The notes under the pieces: model-generated
Databases searched by the model: none
What the model saw: the letters and a program-made list of their open reading frames with translations, nothing else
Told to the model about the DNA's origin: nothing
Source of the DNA: Aristolochia californica
Taxonomy: Eukaryota; Streptophyta; Magnoliopsida; Piperales; Aristolochiaceae
NCBI GenBank assembly: GCA_029961685.1
Contig: JARWKL010000004.1
Location: 36,940,986 to 37,004,985, forward strand
Direction: 5' to 3'
DNA length: 64,000 bases
Made by a program: the position numbers and the translations under genes
In this document: positions 21,652 to 32,045 of the stretch, in pieces
How positions within the stretch are numbered: position 1 is the stretch's first letter
How the letters are laid out: each line of letters begins with the position of its first letter

Positions 21652-22561
21652 ATTGATTTTAAAGACTTGTAACTATGGTGTTTTAGAAATCCAAACTTGC
21701 TATCTACTCGGGTTATTACTACTATTCATTCGGGTTATTTTTTTTTTTTAGTTGGGAAGATTGCCTCTCGAGTTGTTTTTTTTAGTTAGGAAGCCTGCTA
21801 CAAGGGTCAACTTGTTCTTGGCCTTCCTTCTACACAAATGTTTTTCTGCATCTTCAGTGTGGACTACTCATTAGTTCAACCAGATTAGGTCCCCTTAGAC
21901 CAGTTATTCCCAACACCTGATTGACCAAATACAAAGTTATTAGGCCAAAAGATCTGTCTGAATGGGCCCTATTGCATAGAGTCCATCGTTCCTAACCCAA
22001 GATCCATTAGCACCGCATGTCAAATGGAGAAGCTTGCTGGTGCCATAGAATATCCACAAGCACCGCTCACGAGATCGTCAACGGAGAAAGTTGCTGGTGC
22101 TGGTGGAGATCAAAATTTTAGCAAAGACACCGGGGTCGATTCCGAGTCAAATTTTGTGTGCCTGGCAAATTTAGTCCGTAATTTCATCTAAGAAAACAGT
22201 GAGAAGCTGAACATTAAGTGTCGGAGGAACCATTGTAATTGCTTCAGTGGCAACTGCATAGAAAGTTCCAATGAGGATTTTGAACTCTTCAGAGCGAATA
22301 CTGATTCTTTGATTGCCATTGAGGTTCTCAAGAATTTGGTTCTTTTTGTGAACACAATGGAACAAATTCTATTAGCCAATATTGCGAAGATTGTGGAGAA
22401 GTGTAAGATTATCTTCGTTCTGGCACTGATTCTCTTCATCGCTATTGCCTCTCCGAAATTGTCTCTTCGGTAATTTATCTCTAGATGAAAATTTTTGTTG
22501 GATCGAATTGGTTTGACGCACTCCAGAGAATCTGCTATTGTCGTTCCATTACTACCGATCT
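21652..22561. other. Unassigned decayed internal region
   Basis: Follows the PBS above, so probably leader and gag area of a retroelement. I could not recognise a domain in any frame. The 22171-22439 region is open in two minus frames, but nothing in either resembles a known protein. Confidence 0.4.
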
Positions 22562-23031
22562 AGTTAAGTTGTGGAACCTAATCAACACCCTATGCTGAGT
22601 CGGTACATAGATCAACCTTCGAGGTAAGGTCGTTGTGGGGGTTGGAAGGGGGGCGGAGTCCCTGCCAGGTCCACGATATATTAACTGTTGTTTCATTAAG
22701 GGCAGTTTGGGAATTTAACTCTTGTATCGCAGTTGCCCTAGTTTCCTCTTTATATTTGGGGCACCGCTATTAGGTTTTGATTATCTGAGGACCATCATTA
22801 ATTCCGACCGAGAGAGGTTAGAGAAAAAAAACACATGTCAGTCTGTGCAATTTCTCTTGTAAATTATTTCATCTTTATAGTAGATTACTATAGCGATGAA
22901 AGACAGGACGTAGTCTCACCTTGAGGCGAACTTGAATAAATCTTGTTGTATTTTTGTGCTTGCTTTTTGTTCTTCCATGACTATTATTATTGCTCTCATT
23001 AGTTTGGAATTAGGGCATCTAATTCCTAACA
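22562..23031 (+). repeat. Solo LTR, family B
   Basis: Starts AGTTAAGTTGTGGAACC (the first T of TGTTAAG is mutated) and ends CTAATTCCTAACA; 470 bp. GATCT is duplicated at 22557-22561 and 23032-23036. Third copy of the B1 LTR type in the window. Confidence 0.9.
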
Positions 23032-23036
23032 GATCT

Positions 23037-24253
23037 GGCCAGATATGTATTGATCTCCTTTCTGTAATTGCTATGTTATTGCCTTTGCCTGATCGTATCT
23101 CACCACTAGTTGGTAACTTCCTGGCATTATTGTTGTCATCTAGCTCTAATGGAAGTTTTTGTTTTTGGAAGTCAAATGAGATCAACTCTGCCTACTACTG
23201 ATTTCTTTGCTTTTCTTTCATTTGAGTTGTTGTCTCGTGATGGTATCGCCGCTATGTGGCCATTTTTGGATGACAATTCTATTGCGGATTCTAGAGTCTT
23301 GACAATTACCAACGTCGCGGGGAAGAAGGAGACACTGGTTATGAATTAAGATCCTACCAAGTTAGGTGGTTGATTGATTTTAATTTATCAAGTTATCCCA
23401 GTGAACTAGTGCCTTACTGTTCTGTCGAGAATTGAACCAACTCAGACTGAGTCAACTCGATCTGGGTCAACTCAACCCGAGTCAACCTTACTTGGCCCAC
23501 TTGCTTATTGCCTCTATTATAGGATCTAGGTCCCAAGTTCTCTATTGATTCCTCTTGTGACTCGGCATGACTCATTTATTGACTTAGATTATTATTACTT
23601 GGTCAACTTATTATTTGGTGCACAACTTTCGAATAGACTCTTTGAGGATTATTTCATGTGTCATTTTTTAAGGACTTTCATTATTTGGTATGAGTTATTT
23701 GGACTTGGACCCATTTCAATTGCTGCTATTGTGTTTCTCTGACTAAGACATTATTATTGAAGGACTTTTCGATTGTTGACTGTTGTGAACATTGGTTATT
23801 CTGATAAAGAAGAAAGTACATGGTGGCCCCAAAATATTATCTTTCTGTGAATACCCTTTACCCCCTTATTTGGCACTTTTTTGTCTACCATTTTAGAGTC
23901 AGTGCCCGATGTTGGGACACTGCAATGGAGGAGTTTATCACTACACTTATGAGCATTGCCTATAGACCCACTACCTACAGAGGATAGAAGTGTGCAAAAT
24001 ATCCATTGTGATTCAAATCTATTATTCACCCAAGAGGTTTTTTTAGCAACCTTGACAAAGTAGGTAGACTTTGTGCCCCACAATAGGGCTACTTTTTTCG
24101 CCTGTGAAATTAAGCAGAGAGTATTTCTAACTATGAGCATTTGATACGAGTATGGAGCTTTGTCTTATGGCTCATAGTGAGTTTACTCTCTCTTATATTA
24201 TGCCTGTTGGGTTTCTTGGAAAAGAACAAAGAGACCACTAACTAGAGGGGGTG
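23037..24253 (+). other. Unassigned sequence, then family A internal region
   Basis: 23037-23350 is unrecognised. From about 23545 the sequence parallels family A internal regions (compare 33420-34280: the GGTCAACWTATTATTTGGTGCA block, a GGACACYGTGATGGA-like block, and an end with GAGGGGGTG as PPT). It therefore leads into the LTR at 24254. No coding potential. Confidence 0.65.
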
Positions 24254-24433
24254 TGTTGGAAGATGGGCCCAAGCCCATAAGATATGGACCCACCATGATC
24301 ACACAAGCTAGTGGGACCCACCATTATCATGTGAGGTGGCATAAGAAGTCATGCACAATAAGAAGTTTAACAGAGCCACAATTATTATGGAAGTAGGTCT
24401 CAGGGAAGAGTCTTAGTTTAAAGGTATTTTAGT

Positions 24434-24983
24434 TGTTACAACGTGGGACCCACCATGGTGCTCGAACTGGTGGGACCACCGTGAAGACGTGGGACACCAA
24501 GAAGAATCCTCATCGAAGCTAGCATGAGTTAAGGAGTTAAGAAGCACAAGCTGAAATCAGTTAGAAGACTTGAAGATCAAGTGGGACCAACAAATATCCC
24601 ACGAGTTGGCAACCTTATCAAGATAAGTTGGAAGATCATGAGGGATCCACAAGGATAAGGCCACGAGCTGGCCTCCTTCCTTATATTCACGTGATTGAAG
24701 AAAGAGTTCTAGTTGAGTTGGAATGTAATTAGGAGATTGAAAGGCTAATTGTATAAGGACTCTATCTCTTCCTCTACTATAAATAGAGGTGTTGTAATTC
24801 AGAATTAATCAAGTTACACATCTTCTTCTTGAGTTAATCTCTCCCTCTCTCTTTGCTTGGCGCATACCTCTTTTTTTCTTTTCTTTTTCCTTCTCTCTAC
24901 CCGAGAGCTCTTCTTCCCCTTTCTTCTTTTTCTTTCTTCTTTCTCTTGCTCAGAATATTGGAAAAGGGATCCTAAATTCAACA
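24434..24983 (+). repeat. 5' LTR of Copia J
   Basis: TGTTACAACGTGGGACCCACC to AAATTCAACA. It contains CTACTATAAATAGAGG, like family A, then a CT-rich region. A deletion relative to the 3' LTR removes the CTCATATTAGTCTTCTAG area. Confidence 0.9.
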
Positions 24984-24995
24984 TGGTATCAGAGC
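24984..24995 (+). promoter_or_regulatory. Primer binding site of Copia J
   Basis: TGGTATCAGAGC immediately after the 5' LTR, an exact match to the 3' end of plant initiator Met tRNA. Confidence 0.9.
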
Positions 24996-25474
24996 ATTAA
25001 ATTTAGGATCCCTCACCAAAGGAATGCTCTAAAAAATTAATGATCAACACCACTCAAAGAAGGTTTTTTTGTGAAGGAAGATCACAAGCCGTGAGATAAG
25101 TGCTTAAATTTTTTTCTTCATGTTACTGGTTTTAGAATTTAGAAGATGATTTAAAGATGAGTATGTGAATGCTTTAATCTTATTATATTATGGATATGCA
25201 TGCCTCTCTATCTAGAAGAAGCTATCAAAATAGTTTTGTCAGTTTGGAAATTCTGTTAACCGAGACCAGTCCATGATTAGAATGTTGAAATTGATTTTCA
25301 AGGGAAAAAGAGTCCCCTGATATAGAAGATTGTTATTGAGTCTCTTATGAGTGGTATTAGAGGGAAAAAATCAGAATAATAAATTATCGTCAATGCTAAA
25401 ATTCCCCATACATCGAGTTGTTTGAATAGTACTACTTGGTTTTATTATTAGAATTTTTTGAAGAAGGGCCTATC

Positions 25475-26345
25475 ATGGCTGAAGAGAATATGAATATAAA
25501 AATTGATATATTGAGAATTACCACCATACCCTTACATGGGGTATCAAATTTTATGAGTTAGTCCATATCGGTTCAGAGGTTCCTTATAACAAAAGACCTA
25601 CTTGGTCACCTCACCACCTGAGGACCACCTATCGATGAAGATGATAATTTTTATAACAAATGGTTGAAAATGATATTTTGGTGATTAGTTGGCTTATCAA
25701 TAGCATGGAAGAACATGTCTCCAACAATGTCATTCATCTTGACACTGCTAAACAAATTTGGGAGACATGTGCTAAATTGTACTCTTGCCCAGATACTCTA
25801 CATAGACCATATGACATTCTCCAAAGAATGTTGAATACTAAACAAGGGGAAAATATCCATGAGTACTTGGCCCGCTTTAGATGCTTTCTTCAAGAGTGGA
25901 AGTTAGCTTAGCCTTCAACCAAAGATATTTCTATCTAAGAGAAGTAGAAGGAAGCCTTAATTACTGCTATTTTCCTTGCACTTGTTAAACCCCATCTTGG
26001 GATTGCCAAGAGTCAACTTCTGAGTGCTTCTGTTGTCCCCAAGTTTGATGATGTATGTGCAACACTACTTCATATTCCAGACACTTCTTCCTCCACTACT
26101 GAAGTATCATCCGCTATGTATTCCGATCATAGAGGATCATCATCTAACTGTGGCCGAGGCCGAGGCAGAGGAAGAGGTGGAAGGACTGGTTCTGGCATAG
26201 TAGATGGGAAATAATGTACTCATTGTAAAAAGTTTGGCCACACTATAGATCAATGGTGTTACAAGGATTCCAAGGCATGCATTTAGTGTGGACAATATGG
26301 CCATTATAAAGAAATATGCTATAAAGCCAATGGATAGTTAGAATT
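25475..26345 (+). pseudogene. Copia gag (J)
   Basis: ATG at 25475 (MAEENMNIKI). A UBN2-like capsid region follows: SWLINSMEEHVSNNVIHLDT near 25687, AKQIWETC near 25750, NIHEYLARFRCFLQEW near 25855. After a Gly/Arg-rich stretch (GRGRGRGRGG near 26150) come a CTHCKKFGHTID-type zinc knuckle near 26218 and a second one near 26285 in which a Cys codon neighbours a stop. Frameshifts occur near 25560-25650, and stops at about 25909 and 26214. Confidence 0.85.
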
Positions 26346-26429
26346 GACAAGGGCTAATCAAGCCTTTGTAAGTGATACAAAATAAGAACAGCCCACAAAA
26401 TCAGCAGCACAAATTTTTTTTACTGATGA

Positions 26430-26830
26430 AGAGTATGAGCTATTTAAGAAAATGAAGACAATGTTGGATTTTTCTCCTAGTTCCTCCTCAACTACTACTG
26501 CCACTACTGCTTCAGGTATGTTATCTTCCTCATCTTCATCTTGGATAATTGACTCAGGAGCCTCTGAGCATCTTACAGGTAACAAAAATTTATTACATTC
26601 TCTATCTCCGAGTCTTTCACACAAGTTTGTTACCATAGCTAACGGTTCTCAAACCAAAGTTCAACGGAAAGGTTCAACTTCTTTCACACCATCACTTCCA
26701 CTCACTATTATTCTTTTCATTCCTACTTTCCCTTTGAATCTATTATCTGTTAGTCAACTGAAAAAATATTTTAATTGCTTTGTTACCTTCTCACCCACTT
26801 CATGTGTCTTTCAGGATCTTATAACGTAGC
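26430..26830 (+). pseudogene. Copia protease (J)
   Basis: Open stretch 26452-26829. A Ser-rich linker precedes WIIDSGASEHLTGN, with the DSG active site intact. FVTIANGSQTKVQRKGS and FPLNLLSVSQLKKYFNC follow, standard Copia protease blocks. It ends in a stop just before the pre-integrase region. Confidence 0.9.
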
Positions 26831-26836
26831 AGGTGA

Positions 26837-28000
26837 TTGGTGGAGGCCATGAACAAGGAGGGACTTTACTACTTGGACGTGCCAAAAGTGAATATGGTTT
26901 CCACTACTGAAAATGAGACACGGTTATGGCACAATCGGTTGGGACATCCATCTGCACAATCTTTTCATTATATGTTTCCTTCTATTAAAGTAAGGTCAGA
27001 ATTTCGTTGTGAGGTTTGTCAATTGAGTAAACATCAAGGGAGTATATACTCTCCTTGTCTAGAAGTCAAAAGTGTTACTTCATTTTCTTTAATTTATATT
27101 GATGTTTGGGGGCTCTTGAGTGTCTCAAACATTTCTCAAGCAAAATATTTTATTACATTTATTGATAATTTCACTCGCAGAACTTGGTTGTTTATATTTA
27201 AGGAGCTTTTTGAGATACCATTTATTTTTAAGTCATTTCATGCTATGGTACTCACACAATTTGGTCAGAAAATAAAAATTATCAGGTCTGATAATGCCAA
27301 AGAATATGTTTCCAAAGACCTTGATTTTTTTTGTCAATAAAATGGCATTATCCATCAAACATCATTGTTAAATTGGGTCCAAGGCCTTATCCTAAAATGA
27401 CTAGCCACTTCGGAAACCTATTCTATCAACTAATAAATACAAGATCCTTATACTTACTAATGTATGTGGGACTATCCTTTACACTCCCACTCACGTGTAG
27501 GCACATGGATAATTTTGGGTAGAGGCCCTCATGTGGTGGCACATGGATAATTTTGGTGGATGCCCACATATGGAACCTTGCTCTGATACCATGTTAAATT
27601 GGGTCCAAGGCCTTATTCTAAAATGACTAGCCACTAAAGAAACCTCTTCTGTCAACTAATAAATACAAGATCTTTATACTCGCTAATGTATATGGGACTA
27701 TCCTTAACAATCATGTGTCTACACTCCTCAACAAAATGGTGTAGCCGAACGGAAAAATCATCATATTCTTGAGGTAGCTCGAGGTTTATTTTATGCCATG
27801 AAAGTTCCATACTTTTATTGGCCTCATGCAGTCCTTATGGCTTGCTTTCTTATAAATCATTTACCATCTTTCGTTCTTGGTAATAAATCTCCTTACTCTA
27901 GATTATTACCAAATGATTATCCATTTTCACTACCTTTAAAAGTCTTCGGATGTTAATGATTTTTCATAATTCATTTCCTAGACACATCAAACTTAATCCT
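26837..28000 (+). pseudogene. Copia integrase (J), split by a TRIM
   Basis: Zinc region LWHNRLGHPS...CEVCQLSKH near 26920-27030, first-Asp block YIDVWGLL near 27098, FIDNFTRRTWLF near 27160, second-Asp SDNAKEYVS near 27287. TRIM L follows at 27366-27709. After it, TPQQNGVAERKNHHILEVARG (Glu block) lies near 27726, and a C-terminal VFGC block near 27942. Without the TRIM and a stop at 27338 the triad would be complete. Confidence 0.9.
27366..27709 (-). mobile_element. TRIM element L, second TRIM family, complete
   Basis: 344 bp, with 118-bp LTRs at 27366-27483 and 27592-27709. ATCAT is duplicated at 27361-27365 and 27710-27714. Minus-strand PBS TGGTATCAGAGC at 27580-27591. I count 11 mismatches between the LTRs. 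The LTR sequence differs from family H; a relative in plus orientation is at 58517-58824. Non-coding. Confidence 0.93.
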
Positions 28001-28449
28001 AAATCTATCAAGTGTATCTTCTTGGGATACTCTCACACACAAAAGGGTTATGTTTGTTATAGTCCCACTCTTCAACGTTTATTTGTGTCCAGGGATGTAA
28101 CATTTTTTGAAGACTCCTCATTTTATTCTGATAGTGCTCCTCCTGGTCTGTCCTTGGTACTAGGTTCCCCTCGACCAGTTGTGTCTTGTGATACAGACAT
28201 TATTCAACCCCCAGAGCAAGTTGCCGACACCACACTTGTCGAGTTAACAGATCCAACAGAGGTAAGTCCTTCATCACCAATTATTTTTGGCCCTCAATAT
28301 GATACTCGTCTTATTGCTATAAGGAAAGAAACTAGATCATGCACTAGACCTTCTACTTCTCAACCCATTTCAAATTTTGTGTCTCATCATCGCCTCTCAC
28401 CTTTATGTTGTTAGTTTCTTTCTTCTATTTCTTCCATATCTGTTCCACA

Positions 28450-29210
28450 ATCCTATCAGGAGGCTCTACAACATCCAGGGTGGATGGCAGCAATGGATGA
28501 AGAAATGAAGGCATTTAATGACAATCATACATGGTCACTTGTTCCTCTTCCAACAGATAAAAAACCCGTTGGTTGCAAGTGGGTTTATACTATCAAACAT
28601 TATCCGGATGGATCAATTGCAAGACTGAAGGCTCGACTGGTTGCCAAAGGTTATACTCAGTGTTATGGAATTGATTATGAAGAAACCTTCTCTCCAGTGG
28701 CAAAAATCAACTCGATATGTATATTAGTATCTCTGGCGGACAATTCATCATGATCATATATCAACTTGATGTGAAAAATGCATTTCTTAATGGTGATATT
28801 AAAGAAGAAATTTATATGCAACAACCACCTGGGTATGTGGTTGAGGGGGAGTCAGTATGCTGCCTAAAAAATTCTTTATATGGTCTAAAGTAGTTCCCTC
28901 AGGCATGGTTTGAGAAATTTAGTCAAGCCCTCATACAGGCCGGCTTTTACAGATGCTTTGGAGATCACTCAGTATTTATTGAAAATACACCGAGAGGTAA
29001 GGTGATTCTGGCTGTATATGTTGATGATATCATTTTAACTCGTAGTGATTCTGAGGGCATCCAGAAAACAAAAGAAATAATATATGCTGAATTCAAGACG
29101 AAGGATCTTGGACTAAAATATTTTTTGGGTATTGAAGTATTACAATCCAGACATGGGATTGTGCTATCCCAAAGGAAGTATGCCCTTGATCTACTAGAGG
29201 AGACGTGAAT
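28450..29210 (+). pseudogene. Copia reverse transcriptase (J)
   Basis: [20 protein letters not shown] near 28460, [18 protein letters not shown] near 28550, [13 protein letters not shown] near 28625, [14 protein letters not shown] near 28668. A frameshift follows near 28750, then VYVDDIILTRSDS near 29012 (YVDD intact) and LGLKYFLGIEVLQS near 29110. Stops at 28752, 28890 and 29206. This domain makes cDNA from the element RNA. Confidence 0.9.
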
Positions 29211-29864
29211 GATGGGATGCAAATGAGCAGATACTCCTATGGACTCAAATACAAAATTATGTGAAGGCACAGGAGAAGATGTAGATATTTGGAAATATCA
29301 TAGACTAGTGGGAAGACTTATTTACCTGTGTGTAACAAGGCTGAATATTTCATATGCAGTAAGTGTGGTAAGTCAATACATGCACAAGCCACAACTTAGT
29401 CATTGGAAAGCACTTGAAAGGATAGTACGATATCTTAAAGGAGCTCCAGGAAGAGGGCTTCTCTATAAAAACCATGGTCACTTCAACATCGAAGGATTCT
29501 CATATGCAGACTGGGCCGGATCCCCGGATGACAGAAAATCTACTTCGGGATTTTGTACGATGGTTGGAGGGAATTTGATTACATGGAAAAGCAAGAAGCA
29601 AAATGTAGTAACACGGTCTAGTGCAGAAGCAGAATACAGAACTATGGCCCACACTGTTAGTAAACTCCTATGGATAAGAGCTCTTCTCACTAAATTGGGA
29701 TTCTACAAAGAAGCTCTGATAGATCTATACTGTGATAATCAAGAAGCAATACACATTACATCGAATCCAGGCGTCCATGAAAGAACAAAGCATATTAAGT
29801 GGACTGCCATTTTATACGGGAAATGTTCCAAGCAGGTTTCTTATCATCACAAAGTCAAGTTATA
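29211..29864 (+). pseudogene. Copia RNase H and pol C-terminus (J)
   Basis: GRLIYLCVTRLNISYAV near 29310, SYADWAGSPDDRKSTSGF near 29500, SSAEAEYRTMAHTVSKLLW near 29620, LYCDNQEAIHITSNPGVHER near 29730. After a frameshift at about 29830 the usual tail (KLGFYDVFSP) lies near 29918, followed by a GCTTGAGAGGGAG PPT. Mostly open. Confidence 0.9.
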
Positions 29865-29961
29865 GATATTCTCACCAAGCCAGTCACTCACAAGATTATG
29901 TCTACCATATGCAGCAAATTAGGCTTTTATGATGTCTTCTCACCCCCAGCTTGAGAGGGAG

Positions 29962-30567
29962 TGTTACAATGTGGGACCCACCATGGTGTACAAGTTGGTG
30001 GGACCCACCATGAGGATGTGGGACACCAAGAAGAGTCATCACCCAAGCTAGCACGAGTTAAGGAGTTAAGAAGCACAAGATGAAATGAGTTAAAAAACTT
30101 GAAGATCAAGTGGGACCCACAGATATCCCACGAGCTGGCAACCTTATCAAGATAAGCTGAAAGATCATGAGGGACCCACAAGGATAAGGCCACGACTAGG
30201 CCTCCTCCCTTATATTCATGTGATTGATGAAAGAGTTCTAGTTCAACTCATATTAGTCTTCTAGTAGATTGTTTTGAATAGACTTATCTTAGAGAGTTAG
30301 AGTTGGAATGTAATTAGGAGATTGGAAGGTTAATTGTATAAGGACTTTATCTCTTTCTCTACTATAAATAGATGTGTTGTAATTCAGAATTAATCAAGTT
30401 ACACATCTCCTTCTTGAGTTAATCTCTCCCTCTCTCTTTGCTTGGTGCATACCTCTTTTTCTCTTTTCTTTTTACTTCTCTCTATTCAAGTCCTCTTCTT
30501 CCCTTTTCTTTTTTTTTGCTTCTTTCTCTTGCTCGGAATATTGGAAAAAAGGATCCTAAATTTAACA
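29962..30567 (+). repeat. 3' LTR of Copia J
   Basis: TGTTACAATGTGGGACCC to AAATTTAACA, 606 bp. It contains ACTATAAATAG near 30361. It is the fuller of the two J LTRs. Confidence 0.9.
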
Positions 30568-30581
30568 TTAGTCATGTTAGT

Positions 30582-31852
30582 TGATAGATGCCAGATTCTG
30601 ACATGCGAACTAGGTTAATTATAATAGAATAACCCTTATAATTGTGTTATAGGTGGTTATTTATCGGTTTTCAAATGAAACGTGTATTTATTGAATTTGG
30701 CATTAATCACTGCTTATATTGCATATTTTTCTCTTCTGAATAATATTTCATTGCTTTTAGGGTTTATTTCTTCCTGAAATGATTTTTATGGATTCGATTA
30801 CGGAATTTCAGGAGAATTTTGGTGGAGAAGGAGATATTTAAAAAAATGTCATTAGTGAAAAAGAGGGGGGGGGGGGGGGGGTTGTCCCAAGAGGATTTCC
30901 AACTGTCGTTCGCCGCGCCACCGTCGTCCACCACCGTTCGACAATCGAGAATAGACCCAAGTAGAGCTCGAGATAGTCTCCATCGCGGCGAATTCGACAC
31001 TGCCATTTTCTACTTGCCAAGCTGAAAGGTGACCTGAGAGGGCTCCTCCGGCGCTGATTCCGCATTTGGACCATCCTCCGGCATCGATTACCCATTTCCA
31101 ACCACTTCCCGAGCCTAGTCCGACTCTGATTGAGACTCGAGAGAGCCGGTCAGAGGATTTCGCTTCCATCTCATCTTCTGCCACACCACCTCCTCCGGCA
31201 TTGATTTCGATTCATCTTCGCCGGCGTCGCCTCCACTTCCGGCCTCTCGCTCCTGCAACCTGAAGCCTTTAATTTTTGGAAATTGCAGCAATCGTTAGAA
31301 CGGAATTGCTGCATGAGCGAGAGGAAGAAGAAGGGGAGTAATCCATCATTTTTTAATTTAATTAGTTTCCTATAGTTTGAACCTAGGTTTGAATGTTTAT
31401 TAAATTTGATTTGAGAATTAATGTTTATCGAATATTTGTTTTCCGAATTTTTTGAGTAATTAGCTAGTTAGGGCAGGATTATAATTTAGGTTGGATTTTG
31501 GTATTATAATCCAATCTTTTTCTTTCACTCTAGGCGACCGAGAGGGGCTAGATGCAAGGATTGAGAATCTGGATTCTTGGTTATGTGGCACTCGAGAGAG
31601 GCACGAATGATTGTAAAATCCAGAGTTGACGTTTCCTGTTGTGCAAGTAGTTAATTAGATCATTGCTTGATAATTTAGGATATAATCAGTGTTTAGTTCA
31701 GATTAATTCATCATATTTGGTTAGGCTAGTTGACTGAAGAATACACCAAATTCAATCCTCCCTGTGGATATGACCCTCGCTTCCCGCTAGATTACATGAA
31801 CGATTCGTACACTTGCGAGGTATAAAAGCCGATGTAATTAAATTTCACATCA
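30582..31852 (+). repeat. Solo LTR K, Gypsy-like
   Basis: 1271 bp from TGATAGATGCC to TTTCACATCA, with TTAGT duplicated at 30577-30581 and 31853-31857, so it is an insertion with LTR-like TG...CA ends. Its end has CTGTGGATATGACCC and CTTCCCGCTAG, the kind of phrase near the end of plant Tat/Athila Gypsy LTRs (established knowledge, recalled). It includes a 17-G run at 30865-30881 and a GC-rich segment to about 31260 unlike its AT-rich surroundings. Open frames there are proline-rich and look incidental. Confidence 0.75.
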
Positions 31853-32045
31853 TTAGTCTTCTATTCATATTGGATTATTTAATTATGCATGGATTTATCT
31901 TTAAGTGTTAGAGTTTTGGTGTAATTGGGACAAAGGTAGTTTAATTGAAACTAGACTCAACTACTTTCCTCTATTATAAATAGAGGTTCATGTACTCTGA
32001 TTATAAAAAGTCAATGAAGTATTTATCTTTTCCATAAATTCAAGA

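Larger units (their letters stand above)
24434..30567 (+). mobile_element. Copia retrotransposon J, complete
   Basis: 6134-bp element with both LTRs (24434-24983, 550 bp; 29962-30567, 606 bp), PBS, gag, protease, integrase, RT, RNase H and PPT. TTAGT is duplicated at 24429-24433 and 30568-30572. The 5' LTR lacks about 56 bp present in the 3' LTR. The coding region has scattered stops, and a TRIM interrupts the integrase. It is among the best preserved Copia copies here and keeps YVDD. Confidence 0.93.
24254..32045 (+). repeat. Family A LTR split by Copia J and LTR K
   Basis: LTR pieces 24254-24433, 30573-30581 and 31858-32045 join into one family A LTR once J and K and their TTAGT duplications are removed. 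The tail has CTATTATAAATAGAGG, and TGGTATCAGAGC (32046-32057) follows, so it serves as the 5' LTR of the internal region to the right and the 3' LTR of the one to the left. Confidence 0.88.

Noticed and set aside
22171..22439. Minus-strand ORFs of 64 and 83 codons
   Set aside because: Two overlapping frames in decayed retroelement leader or gag sequence; no motif and no second copy.
30764..31263. Overlapping open frames with polyproline or polyglycine in LTR K
   Set aside because: Open on both strands because of a GC-rich stretch and a 17-G run; no start context or domain, and they sit inside a solo LTR.
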